This document shows positions 1 to 5,836 of a stretch of DNA of 16,873 nt, piece by piece (positions within the stretch are counted from its first letter, which is position 1; every line of letters starts with the position of its first letter). Origin of the DNA: Candidatus Levybacteria bacterium RIFCSPLOWO2_01_FULL_39_10. Lineage in GTDB: Bacteria > Patescibacteriota > Microgenomatia > Levybacterales > UBA12049. Both the position numbers and the translations under genes were made by a program. The stretch covers positions 60,217-77,089 of the forward strand of contig MFOV01000017.1 of NCBI GenBank assembly GCA_001782515.1, read 5' to 3'. Under the pieces are notes generated by a model that did not search any database, was not told the origin of the DNA, and worked only from the letters and a program-made list of their open reading frames with translations.

Positions 1-2
1 TT

Positions 3-272
3 CTTGAAGACAGCGCTGTAGGACGACACGCACTGGATTTGAACCCAAGAAGTATTGGGCTATCTTTTTCCGGAAATTTTGAACATTCTACCCCATCTGA
101 TTCCCAAATTGAAGCAGCATCTAGGGTAATTTCTGGTAATTATTCATTTGTTGACCCATCACGGATTCTTGGACACAGAGAAGTTATACAACAAAGAACC
201 TGCCCCGGAGATCAATTTTTGGGAGGGTGGAAAAACACACTTCTTGAGGAAATTAAAAAAACCCCTACTTAA
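3..272 (+). CDS. N-acetylmuramoyl-L-alanine amidase, C-terminal part (5' end outside window)
   Basis: This is the end of an Amidase_2/PGRP-type zinc amidase, which cuts the bond between muramic acid and the stem peptide of peptidoglycan. The frame is open from base 3, so the gene starts before the window; the TTG at 39 is an internal leucine, not a start. Visible family marks are an RHALDLNPRSIGLSFSGN stretch and, near the C-terminus, GHRE followed about seven residues later by TCPG. In this family the His of GHRE and the Cys of CPG are zinc ligands, or lie next to them. The remaining zinc-binding residues would be upstream. The gene is convergent with yvcK, and the two stop codons overlap within one TTAA. 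Whether it carries a signal peptide or a cell-wall-binding domain cannot be seen. Confidence 0.85.
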   Translation, partial: LEDSAVGRHALDLNPRSIGLSFSGNFEHSTPSDSQIEAASRVISGNYSFVDPSRILGHREVIQQRTCPGDQFLGGWKNTLLEEIKKTPT

Positions 273-1258
273 CTTTTAATGAGTTTCGTCACCTCAATTG
301 CGAGTTTATTGGGGTCGTGGCGGATAATACTTCTCCTGAGTACATCTGCCTCGCTTTTTTTAACAACGACGTCGCGAAGTAAATCTGCTTTTATTATTTC
401 ATATCTTCCGCTTGCTTTTAAGTTGTCTTTTACAGGATGTTCGTCGTATTCATCATACCAATCAAGAACTTTTTTGCGCGGTTTTTCAGAGTTTATTAAA
501 ATAAAATTAACTATCCCCTTACCTAAATATTTTTCAAGTTCTTCAAAGTGTTTTTTTGTGCCGTATCCTGTGGTTTGACCATACTTGGTCATAAGATTCA
601 TGACAAATATTTTCTTAGCCTTACTTTTCTTAATCGCTTCGGGAACACCGTTTACCAAGATGTTGGGAAGTATACTAGTATATAAATCACCTGGACCTAT
701 TAAAATATAGTCCGCAGAAAGAATTGCTTCTTTTGCGTCATCATTAATTATTGCCTTTGGTTTTAAATAAATTTTTTTGATCGGTGCTCGATCCTCTTTT
801 TTTTCAACAACATCAATATGAGTTTCTCCGACAACTGTAGTTCCATCTAAAAGATCTGCGCAGAGTGTGCTTTTTGTGTAGGTAATCGGCGCAACACTTC
901 CTTTAATTCTAAGAATTTTGCCAACCTCATTTATTGCTTTTTTAAAACTCCCTGTTTCTTTCTCAAGAGCGGATAAAAATATATTGCCAAAAGTGTGACC
1001 TTTTAGTCCCCCTTCTTCAAACCGGTAATTAAACAGTTTTCGAAGAGTTGTTGAGGATTCGGCAAGAGCTACCAAACACTGCCTCACATCCCCCGGCGGC
1101 AAAACTCCAAGCTCGTCCCGGAGGACACCGGATGAACCTCCGTCATCAATCATGTTTACAATTGCGGTTAGTTTTAGAGGATATTTCTTAAGTCCGAAAA
1201 GCGCAGAATAACTCCCTGTTCCTCCTCCAATTGTCACAACCCTTGGCCTCTTTTTCAT
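269..1258 (-). CDS. yvcK: YvcK/CofD-like UDP-sugar-binding protein (gluconeogenesis factor family)
   Basis: A 329-residue protein of the CofD/YvcK family. Characterised YvcK proteins bind UDP-GlcNAc and link carbon flux to cell-wall synthesis and cell shape; they are not the F420-pathway transferase CofD. Visible motifs in order: GGGTG at residues 11-15, MIDDGGSSG at 36-44, PPGDVRQCL at 54-62, GHTFGNIFL at 87-95, an IGPGDLYTSI loop near the middle, and MTKYGQTTGY after it. The length fits the family. The ATG overlaps the stop of the upstream GIY-YIG gene (ATGA), which implies an operon with translational coupling. No Shine-Dalgarno sequence is seen. The usual partners rapZ and whiA are not adjacent here. 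With an amidase next door, a role in envelope metabolism is plausible, but that is inference. Confidence 0.93.
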   Translation of the reverse strand: MKKRPRVVTIGGGTGSYSALFGLKKYPLKLTAIVNMIDDGGSSGVLRDELGVLPPGDVRQCLVALAESSTTLRKLFNYRFEEGGLKGHTFGNIFLSALEKETGSFKKAINEVGKILRIKGSVAPITYTKSTLCADLLDGTTVVGETHIDVVEKKEDRAPIKKIYLKPKAIINDDAKEAILSADYILIGPGDLYTSILPNILVNGVPEAIKKSKAKKIFVMNLMTKYGQTTGYGTKKHFEELEKYLGKGIVNFILINSEKPRKKVLDWYDEYDEHPVKDNLKASGRYEIIKADLLRDVVVKKSEADVLRRSIIRHDPNKLAIEVTKLIKS

Positions 1259-1536
1259 CCCGTTAAAGATAGCGAGCGTTTTAATCTGTTTTTAAGATAT
1301 CTTTTGCCCATTCCGCTCTTAAGATACCTTTCGCGCGCAATTGCATCCTCCTCATGCAGTGAAGCTTCATAATATATCAATTTAAATGGCCCTCTTCCTT
1401 TTGTATAAGTGGATTTATTTTTTTGATGATCATTGAAACGCTTGCGTAAATCATTAGTTGAACCAGTGTACCATCTATTACTTTTTAAACTTTGTAGAAT
1501 ATAAACATAATAAAAGCGATCTTTAACGGGATTCAT
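1255..1536 (-). CDS. GIY-YIG domain nuclease, small stand-alone type
   Basis: A 93-residue single-domain protein of the GIY-YIG superfamily, close in size and layout to the UPF0213/YhbQ-like group. Family marks are FYYVYILQS at residues 8-16 (the GIY half), WYTGSTNDLRKR at 22-33 (the YIG half with the conserved Arg), and a C-terminal AIARERYLKSG segment containing a conserved Glu and Lys. Such proteins are thought to be DNA endonucleases or repair nucleases, but the biological role of the small ones is poorly defined. The stop overlaps the start of yvcK by four bases, so the two are probably cotranscribed with this gene first. A start at 1536 fits the fold. The region just upstream is AT-rich, with no promoter clear enough to call. 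No mobile intron or other homing context is visible. Confidence 0.88.
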   Translation of the reverse strand: MNPVKDRFYYVYILQSLKSNRWYTGSTNDLRKRFNDHQKNKSTYTKGRGPFKLIYYEASLHEEDAIARERYLKSGMGKRYLKNRLKRSLSLTG

Positions 1537-1612
1537 ATTTTTATAATTTCGAAGTGTATTTTAACATTTTCCGTTAATATTTAAAGCATGTCAAACAAAA
1601 AATAACCTATAG

Positions 1613-1641
1613 TTGATTTTATTGATGCTGTTTATTATAAT
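1613..1641 (+). promoter_or_regulatory. sigma70-type promoter for the orphan gene at 1654
   Basis: TTGATT at 1613-1618 and a perfect TATAAT at 1636-1641 are separated by 17 nt. The start codon follows 12 nt after the -10 box, so the expected leader is only about five nt and no ribosome binding site fits. Confidence 0.75.
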
Positions 1642-1653
1642 ACAACCTGAAAT

Positions 1654-2325
1654 ATGATTGAACGACAACCATCTCCAGACGGAAGACCTGCCATAATGGT
1701 TTTGGGGAAAAATATAGGCGTAGATTGGACAGGTGAGAGAATTAGACGAACCCCAGGACACTTAAGTACGTGGAGTGAGGTAGGATCTGATTCTGGAGGA
1801 ATTGCAATTGAAGACGGTGATGCTCGGGTGGTTTGGTACACTATTGGAAATACTGCAGGACAAGAACCACTCAGCATAGAAGAGGCTAGGGAAAGTGGTG
1901 ATCTACCCGGTGAACCGCCAAAATCAGAAGCCGAATACCAACGAACTAGATTCAAAAGAAATTTTCCACACTTGGCTGACAGAGCTTTTATCCAGCCAAG
2001 ATCATGGGACACTAATACAGATGCAAAAGAAGCACGAATTCTAATAGACAACGGGGAAATAAATGAAGACTATTTATTACTTGCTACCATCGGCTTTCAC
2101 TTGGCTCGAGCAGAAATGTTATTTAGAAAAGCTGGAATTAAAGCAAATTCTACACCAACAGAGGATCTTGTAAGTAGGAGAGATCCTGACAGAAAAAATG
2201 AACTCATAAATTCCCTCCTATACCAAGAAGAGCAAAAAAAAGAAAGAAAACTTAAATTTATCATGTGGTTTCCTTTAGCAGCTGACGTAATTACTGCAAT
2301 AACAAAAAGAAGTCGAACCAGCTAA
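1654..2325 (+). CDS. hypothetical protein, 223 residues
   Basis: I do not recognise this protein. It is charged and apparently soluble, with no signal peptide. The N-terminal half (about residues 10-75) is rich in Gly and beta-prone segments, including VLGKNIGVDWTGERIRR and GIAIEDGDARVVWYT, which resembles a small beta-domain. The C-terminal half is probably helical, with a lysine/glutamate-rich stretch EEQKKERKLK near residue 195 and a short hydrophobic patch behind it. The start at 1654 is supported by a well-placed promoter directly upstream. A long minus-strand ORF overlaps it (1635-2051) but has no promoter and an implausible composition. The gene stands alone between the GIY-YIG gene and the disturbed ychF locus, and a hairpin begins a few bases after its stop. 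It could be recently acquired cargo; I have no functional call. Confidence 0.7.
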   Translation: MIERQPSPDGRPAIMVLGKNIGVDWTGERIRRTPGHLSTWSEVGSDSGGIAIEDGDARVVWYTIGNTAGQEPLSIEEARESGDLPGEPPKSEAEYQRTRFKRNFPHLADRAFIQPRSWDTNTDAKEARILIDNGEINEDYLLLATIGFHLARAEMLFRKAGIKANSTPTEDLVSRRDPDRKNELINSLLYQEEQKKERKLKFIMWFPLAADVITAITKRSRTS

Positions 2326-2330
2326 CTTCC

Positions 2331-2375
2331 GCCTAACGTACGCTTCAGTGCTACATAGCACGGTAGCAGTTAACG
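2331..2375. other. imperfect hairpin directly behind the orphan gene (weakly attC-like)
   Basis: The segments 2342-2353 and 2356-2367 form a 12-bp stem with two mismatches around a CA loop; its core is a perfect GTGCTA/TAGCAC palindrome. Outside it, TAAC (2334-2337) can pair with GTTA (2369-2372). There is no T-tract, so it is not an intrinsic terminator. The left box GCCTAAC fits the R'' consensus of integron attC sites, but the right box GTTAACG does not fit GTTRRRY, so this stays a hairpin of unknown role. Confidence 0.45.
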
Positions 2376-2377
2376 AC

Positions 2378-2404
2378 TTAACTTCCAATCTTAAACTCAA
2401 TCAC
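2378..2404 (-). pseudogene. remnant of the 3' end of a second ychF (8 codons plus stop)
   Basis: Read on the minus strand this encodes VIEFKIGS and TAA, exactly the C-terminus of the intact ychF, whose stop lies at 2481. Compared with the intact copy, the Ser, one Gly-flanking Ile and another Ile codon differ synonymously (AGT/TCT, ATT/ATC, ATT/ATA) and the stop is TAA rather than TGA. The match ends abruptly six bases before the 63-nt repeat. It pairs with the 5' remnant at 3746-3786, so both look like the outer ends of an older ychF allele. Confidence 0.75.
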
Positions 2405-2410
2405 ACTTGC

Positions 2411-2473
2411 CCCGCATAAGCGCTCTTGTGACGCGGGGATGTAAACCTCGGGAGAAAGTAAGCTCTGTGCGGG
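2411..2473. repeat. 63-nt foldable direct repeat, copy downstream of ychF
   Basis: This copy starts CCCGCA and ends TGCGGG, so its ends are inverted repeats of 6 bp. By hand alignment it matches the copy at 3682-3744 at 55 of 63 positions without gaps, including an identical 24-nt core around GGATGTAAACCTCGGGAGAA. Inside, CGGGG and CCTCG can pair around ATGTAAA with one G-T pair where the other copy has A-T. It sits 7 nt after the ychF stop and 6 nt before the 3' ychF remnant. It encodes nothing obvious and is not a tRNA. Confidence 0.85.
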
Positions 2474-2480
2474 ATCGCCG

Positions 2481-3632
2481 TCAAGATCCGATCTTAAACT
2501 CTATCACATCTCCATCCTTTACTATATATTCTTTTCCCTCAAGTCTTGCTTTTCCGTGTTCTCGTGCACCTTTCCAGCCGCCGAGTTTTACAAAATCATC
2601 ATAAGTTACAACTTCTGCTTTTATGAATTTTTCCGCAAAGTCTGTATGTATTTCCCCTGCTGCTTCAAGTGCTTTCGAACCTTTTTTAATAGTCCAAGCT
2701 TTTACTTCTTTTCCACCTGTTGTAGTTAAAAATGAAATAAGACCAAGCGTCTCATAAGTTTTTTTTATTAAACGGTCAATTGCTGGACTTCCGAACCCAA
2801 GCTCTCCCAAATACTGTCTTTGTTCCTCATCCGTTAGCCCCGCAAGTTCTGCCTCAATTTTTGCACATATTACGACAAATTTATTTTTTGAAATCTGAAG
2901 AATTCTTGAGTATTTATCTATTATTCCCAAAACATTTTTAGACACATAGTCCTCCTCATTTACATTTAATACAATTATCTCCGGATTGTTTGTTAAGAAA
3001 AACATTTGCTTAACCTGTTCATTCTCTTCATCCGTAAATTTCATATTTCTAACAGGTGTGCCCACATTCAGTTCATCTATAATTATTTTTGTAAGTAATT
3101 TTTCCGATTTGTTTTTTGTTTTTGATTCATGGCTTTGAGCTGATTCAAGATCGGAAAGCATAAGCTCAGTTTGTATCGCTGCATAATCATTTTCAGGATC
3201 CTGACTTCCCCGCCTCGACTCGCTGTCGCTCCTCGACGCGAGGCGGGCCTCTCTCTCATCTTGATATCTAATTACATTTGGGTCTTCAAATACTCTTACC
3301 ACATGACAAATAATGCTGACTTCCCTAATGTGCGACAAAAATTTATTGCCAAGTCCAGCACCCTGTGCAGCACCCGCAACAAGCCCTGCAATGTCAACAA
3401 ACCGCACGGTCGCAGGCACAACCGGCGGCAGCAATCCGCGTGAATCCGAATCTTGGACAATCTGCGCCAATCTTTCCAGACGATAGTCCGGTACCGGAAC
3501 AACTCCAACATTTGGCTCAACTGTTGCAAAAGGATAATTTGCAACGAGTGCTTGTTGCCTTTTAAGAAGCGCATTAAAAAGGGTCGATTTTCCAACGTTA
3601 GGCAGTCCTACTATCCCTACACTTAGACTCAT
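2481..3632 (-). CDS. ychF: YchF/OLA1-type ribosome-associated ATPase with an in-frame palindromic insertion
   Basis: A 383-residue translational-GTPase-like protein that in characterised relatives binds ATP and associates with ribosomes. The P-loop GLPNVGKST is at residues 9-17, DIAGLV (G3) at 80-85, and the altered G4 motif NVNE, typical of ATP-preferring YchF, at 223-226. The central helical region follows, and the TGS domain spans about 297-381. The start is the ATG at 3632, because MSLSVGIVGLPNVG is the family N-terminus; the longer ORF to 3749 only reads through repeat DNA. The protein is about 20 residues longer than usual. The excess lies at about residues 126-142, where a GC-rich palindrome encodes ARLASRSDSESRRG between the usual VI and DPEND elements. 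The gene lies between two 63-nt direct repeats and two fragments of another ychF allele. Its own upstream sequence shows no clear promoter. Confidence 0.95.
   Translation of the reverse strand: MSLSVGIVGLPNVGKSTLFNALLKRQQALVANYPFATVEPNVGVVPVPDYRLERLAQIVQDSDSRGLLPPVVPATVRFVDIAGLVAGAAQGAGLGNKFLSHIREVSIICHVVRVFEDPNVIRYQDEREARLASRSDSESRRGSQDPENDYAAIQTELMLSDLESAQSHESKTKNKSEKLLTKIIIDELNVGTPVRNMKFTDEENEQVKQMFFLTNNPEIIVLNVNEEDYVSKNVLGIIDKYSRILQISKNKFVVICAKIEAELAGLTDEEQRQYLGELGFGSPAIDRLIKKTYETLGLISFLTTTGGKEVKAWTIKKGSKALEAAGEIHTDFAEKFIKAEVVTYDDFVKLGGWKGAREHGKARLEGKEYIVKDGDVIEFKIGS
3209..3247. repeat. GC-rich 39-nt palindromic element inserted in frame in ychF
   Basis: CCCGCCTCG (3209-3217) and CGAGGCGGG (3239-3247) are perfect 9-bp inverted ends around a 21-nt GC-rich centre, in clear contrast to the surrounding AT-rich coding DNA. 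It encodes residues 129-142 of YchF, just where ordinary YchF proteins have a short loop. The whole extra segment is about 17 residues, so the reading frame is preserved. This resembles in style the palindromic elements that insert into Rickettsia genes (RPEs), but no sequence relation to them is claimed. Confidence 0.75.
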
Positions 3633-3633
3633 A

Positions 3634-3786
3634 TTATTTAATTGCTCCCATCTTTTGATTTTCAAACCCAAAAAGTGCAGTCCCGCATGAGTGCTCTTTC
3701 GACGCGAGGATGTAAACCTCGGGAGAAAGTAAACTTCGTGCGGGGCCAACGTTAGGCAGTCCTACAATTCCCACTGACAAACTCAT
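3634..3786 (-). CDS. 50-codon chimeric leader ORF ending one base before ychF
   Basis: Starting at the old ychF ATG (3786), the frame reads 14 authentic YchF codons, then crosses the 63-nt repeat and adjoining spacer for 36 more codons, and stops with TAA at 3634. One base separates that stop from the ATG of the intact ychF. Because an extended -10 promoter lies only 6 nt before this ORF, the transcript would begin at or near its ATG, and the intact ychF may be translated by termination-reinitiation. The frame is one base off that of ychF. It may be expressed only incidentally, and no function is claimed for the peptide. Confidence 0.4.
   Translation of the reverse strand: MSLSVGIVGLPNVGPARSLLSPEVYILASKEHSCGTALFGFENQKMGAIK
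3682..3744. repeat. 63-nt foldable direct repeat, copy upstream of ychF
   Basis: Same orientation and length as the copy at 2411-2473, with 8 differences. Nested pairing on the plus strand: outer CCCGCA/TGCGGG, extended by about four weaker pairs, a middle CTTTC/GAAAG, and an inner CGAGG/CCTCG around ATGTAAA. The sequence contains GTAAAC twice, 18 nt apart. It is 49 nt upstream of the intact ychF ATG and one base from the 5' ychF remnant. Confidence 0.85.
3746..3786 (-). pseudogene. remnant of the 5' end of a second ychF (14 codons)
   Basis: These 41 bases encode MSLSVGIVGLPNVG, identical in protein to the start of the intact YchF. The first 20 plus-strand bases match exactly; the other 21 hold 8 differences, all synonymous (for example TTG/CTA for Leu, TCA/AGT for Ser, ATT/ATA for Ile). 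Such a pattern means both copies evolved as working ychF genes before this one was cut off by the repeat. It still has a good promoter directly upstream. Confidence 0.85.
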
Positions 3787-3792
3787 GGGGAA

Positions 3793-3801
3793 ATTATAGC
3801 A
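3793..3801 (-). promoter_or_regulatory. extended -10 promoter of the ychF locus
   Basis: On the minus strand TGC is followed by TATAAT, a perfect extended -10, with the old ychF ATG 6 nt later, so the transcript would be leaderless. No good -35 is seen. It lies just after the stop of the upstream flavin reductase fusion gene (3808). Confidence 0.65.
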
Positions 3802-3807
3802 CTTATA

Positions 3808-5328
3808 TCAATATCCGGGGAAATAATCAGTGACTATTTTTTGTGGTTTTATCCCAAGAGATTTGAGAAGTTTTTTATATCCATCAACCATGGCACTTGG
3901 TCCTGATAAGTAAAAAGTTCGGGCAGAAAAATCCGGGACTTCTTCTTTAATCATTTCTTCATCAATTCTACCCGTTTTACCTTTCCACCCTTGGGGTGGA
4001 CGCGTGCAAACATAGTGGGTTTTTAAACCTATGCTTTTTGCTGATTCGAACAAATCGCGGTAAACTAAATCAGAAACATCTGACGCGCAGTAAAAAAGAA
4101 CAATATCTCTTTTTTCTTTTTTGTCTATTAAATATTTAACTATGCTTCTGAAAGGTGTAATCCCAATTCCGCCTGCAATAAATACCAATTTTTCACTTTT
4201 GTTTTCAGGCAGTACAAAATCTCCGCCCAACTGCCCGGCATTGATTTTTGAACCATTCTCAAGGTCCATAAGTGTTTTTTTAAAGCTGCTTGATTTCTCT
4301 TTATTGATTTTTATTCCTAATCGGACTGTATCTTCTGTCGGAGAAGACGCAATCGTAAAATACCGCCGAACACCCCTGCTGTCCGGTTTGTTATGAGATA
4401 ATGTCCATTCAAGATATTGTCCGGGTAAATATGCAAATTTTTTATTTAAATTGAATTTAAGCTCATAAACTCCATTTGCGATTTGGCTTTTTTCAAGAAA
4501 TGTCAAAACCAAGCGTCTTCTAAATCCGACTAAAAACGCAAAAATATTGCCGAGGACAAGGGCTGTTTCATGGGTTGAATAAAATGGTCCAATACTAAAC
4601 TGAGAGCCAGCCAAAACTCCCACAAGTATTCCATAGATGATCTGCATTTTTTTCCTGGTTGGAGACGTAAGAGGCTCAACAAGCATTACAAATGAAAAGA
4701 ATAAAATTGGTGAATCCAAAACCAAACTCTTTATAGTACTAGGAATATCAGACTGATTTATAAAACTGAAATAAAGAGTTGCTCCTAAAAATGTAATTAA
4801 AAACACAACTATCAAACTAATTCTTTGAATTTTCTTAACTATTAAAAGTCCCCCTATTAAAATTGGTATAAGAGTCCAGAAATTTCCTATCCACCAGCTG
4901 GCATAACCTATGGAAAAAATAGCTGTCAGAAAAACAGCAATTCCTGCTGGATTAAAAATATGTTTTTTATTTATTGCTAAGGCGTATTTTGACCCCATGG
5001 CAAAAACACTTGCAAGAGCAATAAAAACAAAATCAGGAAATGATTTTGCAGGAAGAATAATGAATATTAGAATGAGTGCTGTTATATAGGTTGATTCAAG
5101 ATTAGTTGATACTTTGAAAATTTTGGAAAATAATTTATTTGATATATAGCATGCCCCCAAAATTACAAAAGAGGATGCAGTTATTTCCAAAAAATTAAAC
5201 GGAAGCGCGTCAACAAGTGAAAGAGTGGCTGAAAGTATCCAAAGTATAATCAGAAAATAGAGCATTGCCCGATACATGGTAATTCCATTAAGCAGTTCGT
5301 CAATCGTTCTTAATATGCTTAGAAACAT
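3808..5328 (-). CDS. RnfD/NqrB-like membrane domain fused to ferredoxin-NADP+ reductase-type domain
   Basis: A 506-residue fusion. Residues 1 to about 270 are a multi-spanning membrane region resembling RnfD/NqrB-type subunits, with HIFNPAGIAVFLTA at 123-136 and VEPLTSPTRKK at 217-227. Residues about 275-506 form an FNR-like module: RRYFTIASSP at 321-330 (FAD isoalloxazine/phosphate site), GGIGITPFRS at 386-395 (NAD(P) site) and YLSGPSAMVDGY at 473-484. No Fe-S cysteine cluster is visible, so electrons probably pass from NAD(P)H through FAD to a membrane or external acceptor, or back. I do not see the SGAT flavinylation motif of RnfD. The gene is divergent from a membrane-anchored cupredoxin across 54 bp, which suggests they may work together. 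A TATAAT (5338-5343) lies 9 nt before the start. Confidence 0.82.
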   Translation of the reverse strand: MFLSILRTIDELLNGITMYRAMLYFLIILWILSATLSLVDALPFNFLEITASSFVILGACYISNKLFSKIFKVSTNLESTYITALILIFIILPAKSFPDFVFIALASVFAMGSKYALAINKKHIFNPAGIAVFLTAIFSIGYASWWIGNFWTLIPILIGGLLIVKKIQRISLIVVFLITFLGATLYFSFINQSDIPSTIKSLVLDSPILFFSFVMLVEPLTSPTRKKMQIIYGILVGVLAGSQFSIGPFYSTHETALVLGNIFAFLVGFRRRLVLTFLEKSQIANGVYELKFNLNKKFAYLPGQYLEWTLSHNKPDSRGVRRYFTIASSPTEDTVRLGIKINKEKSSSFKKTLMDLENGSKINAGQLGGDFVLPENKSEKLVFIAGGIGITPFRSIVKYLIDKKEKRDIVLFYCASDVSDLVYRDLFESAKSIGLKTHYVCTRPPQGWKGKTGRIDEEMIKEEVPDFSARTFYLSGPSAMVDGYKKLLKSLGIKPQKIVTDYFPGY

Positions 5329-5347
5329 TTGATAATTATTATATATA

Positions 5348-5375
5348 TTGACTTTTAACTTTCATAGTGTATTAT
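5348..5375 (+). promoter_or_regulatory. promoter of the cupredoxin gene
   Basis: TTGACT at 5348-5353 and TATTAT at 5370-5375 are 16 nt apart. The ATG follows 7 nt after the -10, predicting a leaderless mRNA. It overlaps the divergent promoter region of the RnfD-FNR gene. Confidence 0.65.
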
Positions 5376-5382
5376 TTAAAAC

Positions 5383-5835
5383 ATGGATAAAAAATGGCTT
5401 TGGATAGGAATAGCAGTAATTGTTGTAATAATCGTTGCCGGAGGCGGATTTTATTTCCTAAATTCAAATCAAACCGCAACTCCTGAAGGATCACAAACTC
5501 CGACTCCAACTTTATCATCTGAAACTTCAGAAACTGAGGATTCTGCAATGACAGAAGGCAGTGAGATAGTTGTTGAGGGAAATGAATTCGAATTTACGCC
5601 CTCAGAAGTCACGGTCAAAAAAGGAGAGACAGTTACGCTGGTATTTAAAAATACAGGAAGCGTTCCCCACGACTTTACAATAGCGGACCTGGATATTGCA
5701 ACAGCAAGAATTAATCCGGGAGAGCAGGATTCAGTTGAGTTTACACCGACTGAAACAGGAGAATTCAAAATCATTTGCTCAGTTGGAAACCACGAAGAGC
5801 AAGGAATGGCCGGAACTTTAATCGTAGAAGAATAA
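5383..5835 (+). CDS. membrane-anchored cupredoxin (plastocyanin-like, type 1 copper)
   Basis: A 150-residue protein: an N-terminal hydrophobic anchor (about residues 6-26), a Thr/Ser/Pro/Glu-rich linker (28-60) and a cupredoxin fold (62-150). The expected type 1 copper ligands are visible: His96 in VPHDF, Cys132 in ICSVGNH, His137, and Met142 in QGMAG. The ligand spacing C-x4-H-x4-M fits plastocyanin-like proteins. It should sit on the outer face of the membrane and carry single electrons, or bind copper. It diverges from the RnfD-FNR fusion, a plausible electron-transfer partner, and ends one base from the convergent purD stop. No lipobox cysteine is present, so the anchor is a transmembrane helix. 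The partner redox protein is not proven by sequence. Confidence 0.9.
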   Translation: MDKKWLWIGIAVIVVIIVAGGGFYFLNSNQTATPEGSQTPTPTLSSETSETEDSAMTEGSEIVVEGNEFEFTPSEVTVKKGETVTLVFKNTGSVPHDFTIADLDIATARINPGEQDSVEFTPTETGEFKIICSVGNHEEQGMAGTLIVEE

Positions 5836-5836
5836 G

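Noticed and set aside
1635..2051. Minus-strand ORF of 138 codons opposite the orphan gene
   Set aside because: It is a shadow frame without a promoter; the plus-strand gene has a consensus promoter at the right place.
2331..2375. A true integron attC site
   Set aside because: The left box fits, but the right box GTTAACG lacks the GTTRRRY pattern, the site is only about 45 nt, and no integrase is in the window. Kept only as a hairpin.
2411..2473. A tRNA gene or T-box leader in the 63-nt repeat
   Set aside because: No cloverleaf, no TTC arm, no T-box sequence, and a near-identical copy lies on the other side of ychF.
3592..3603. GTTAGGC at the ychF start as an integron core site
   Set aside because: It is simply the codons for Leu-Pro-Asn-Val read on the other strand and recurs only because the ychF start is duplicated.
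3633..3749. An N-terminal extension of YchF by 39 residues starting at 3749
   Set aside because: It translates spacer and 63-nt repeat DNA, has no promoter at its start, and precedes the exact family N-terminus at 3632.
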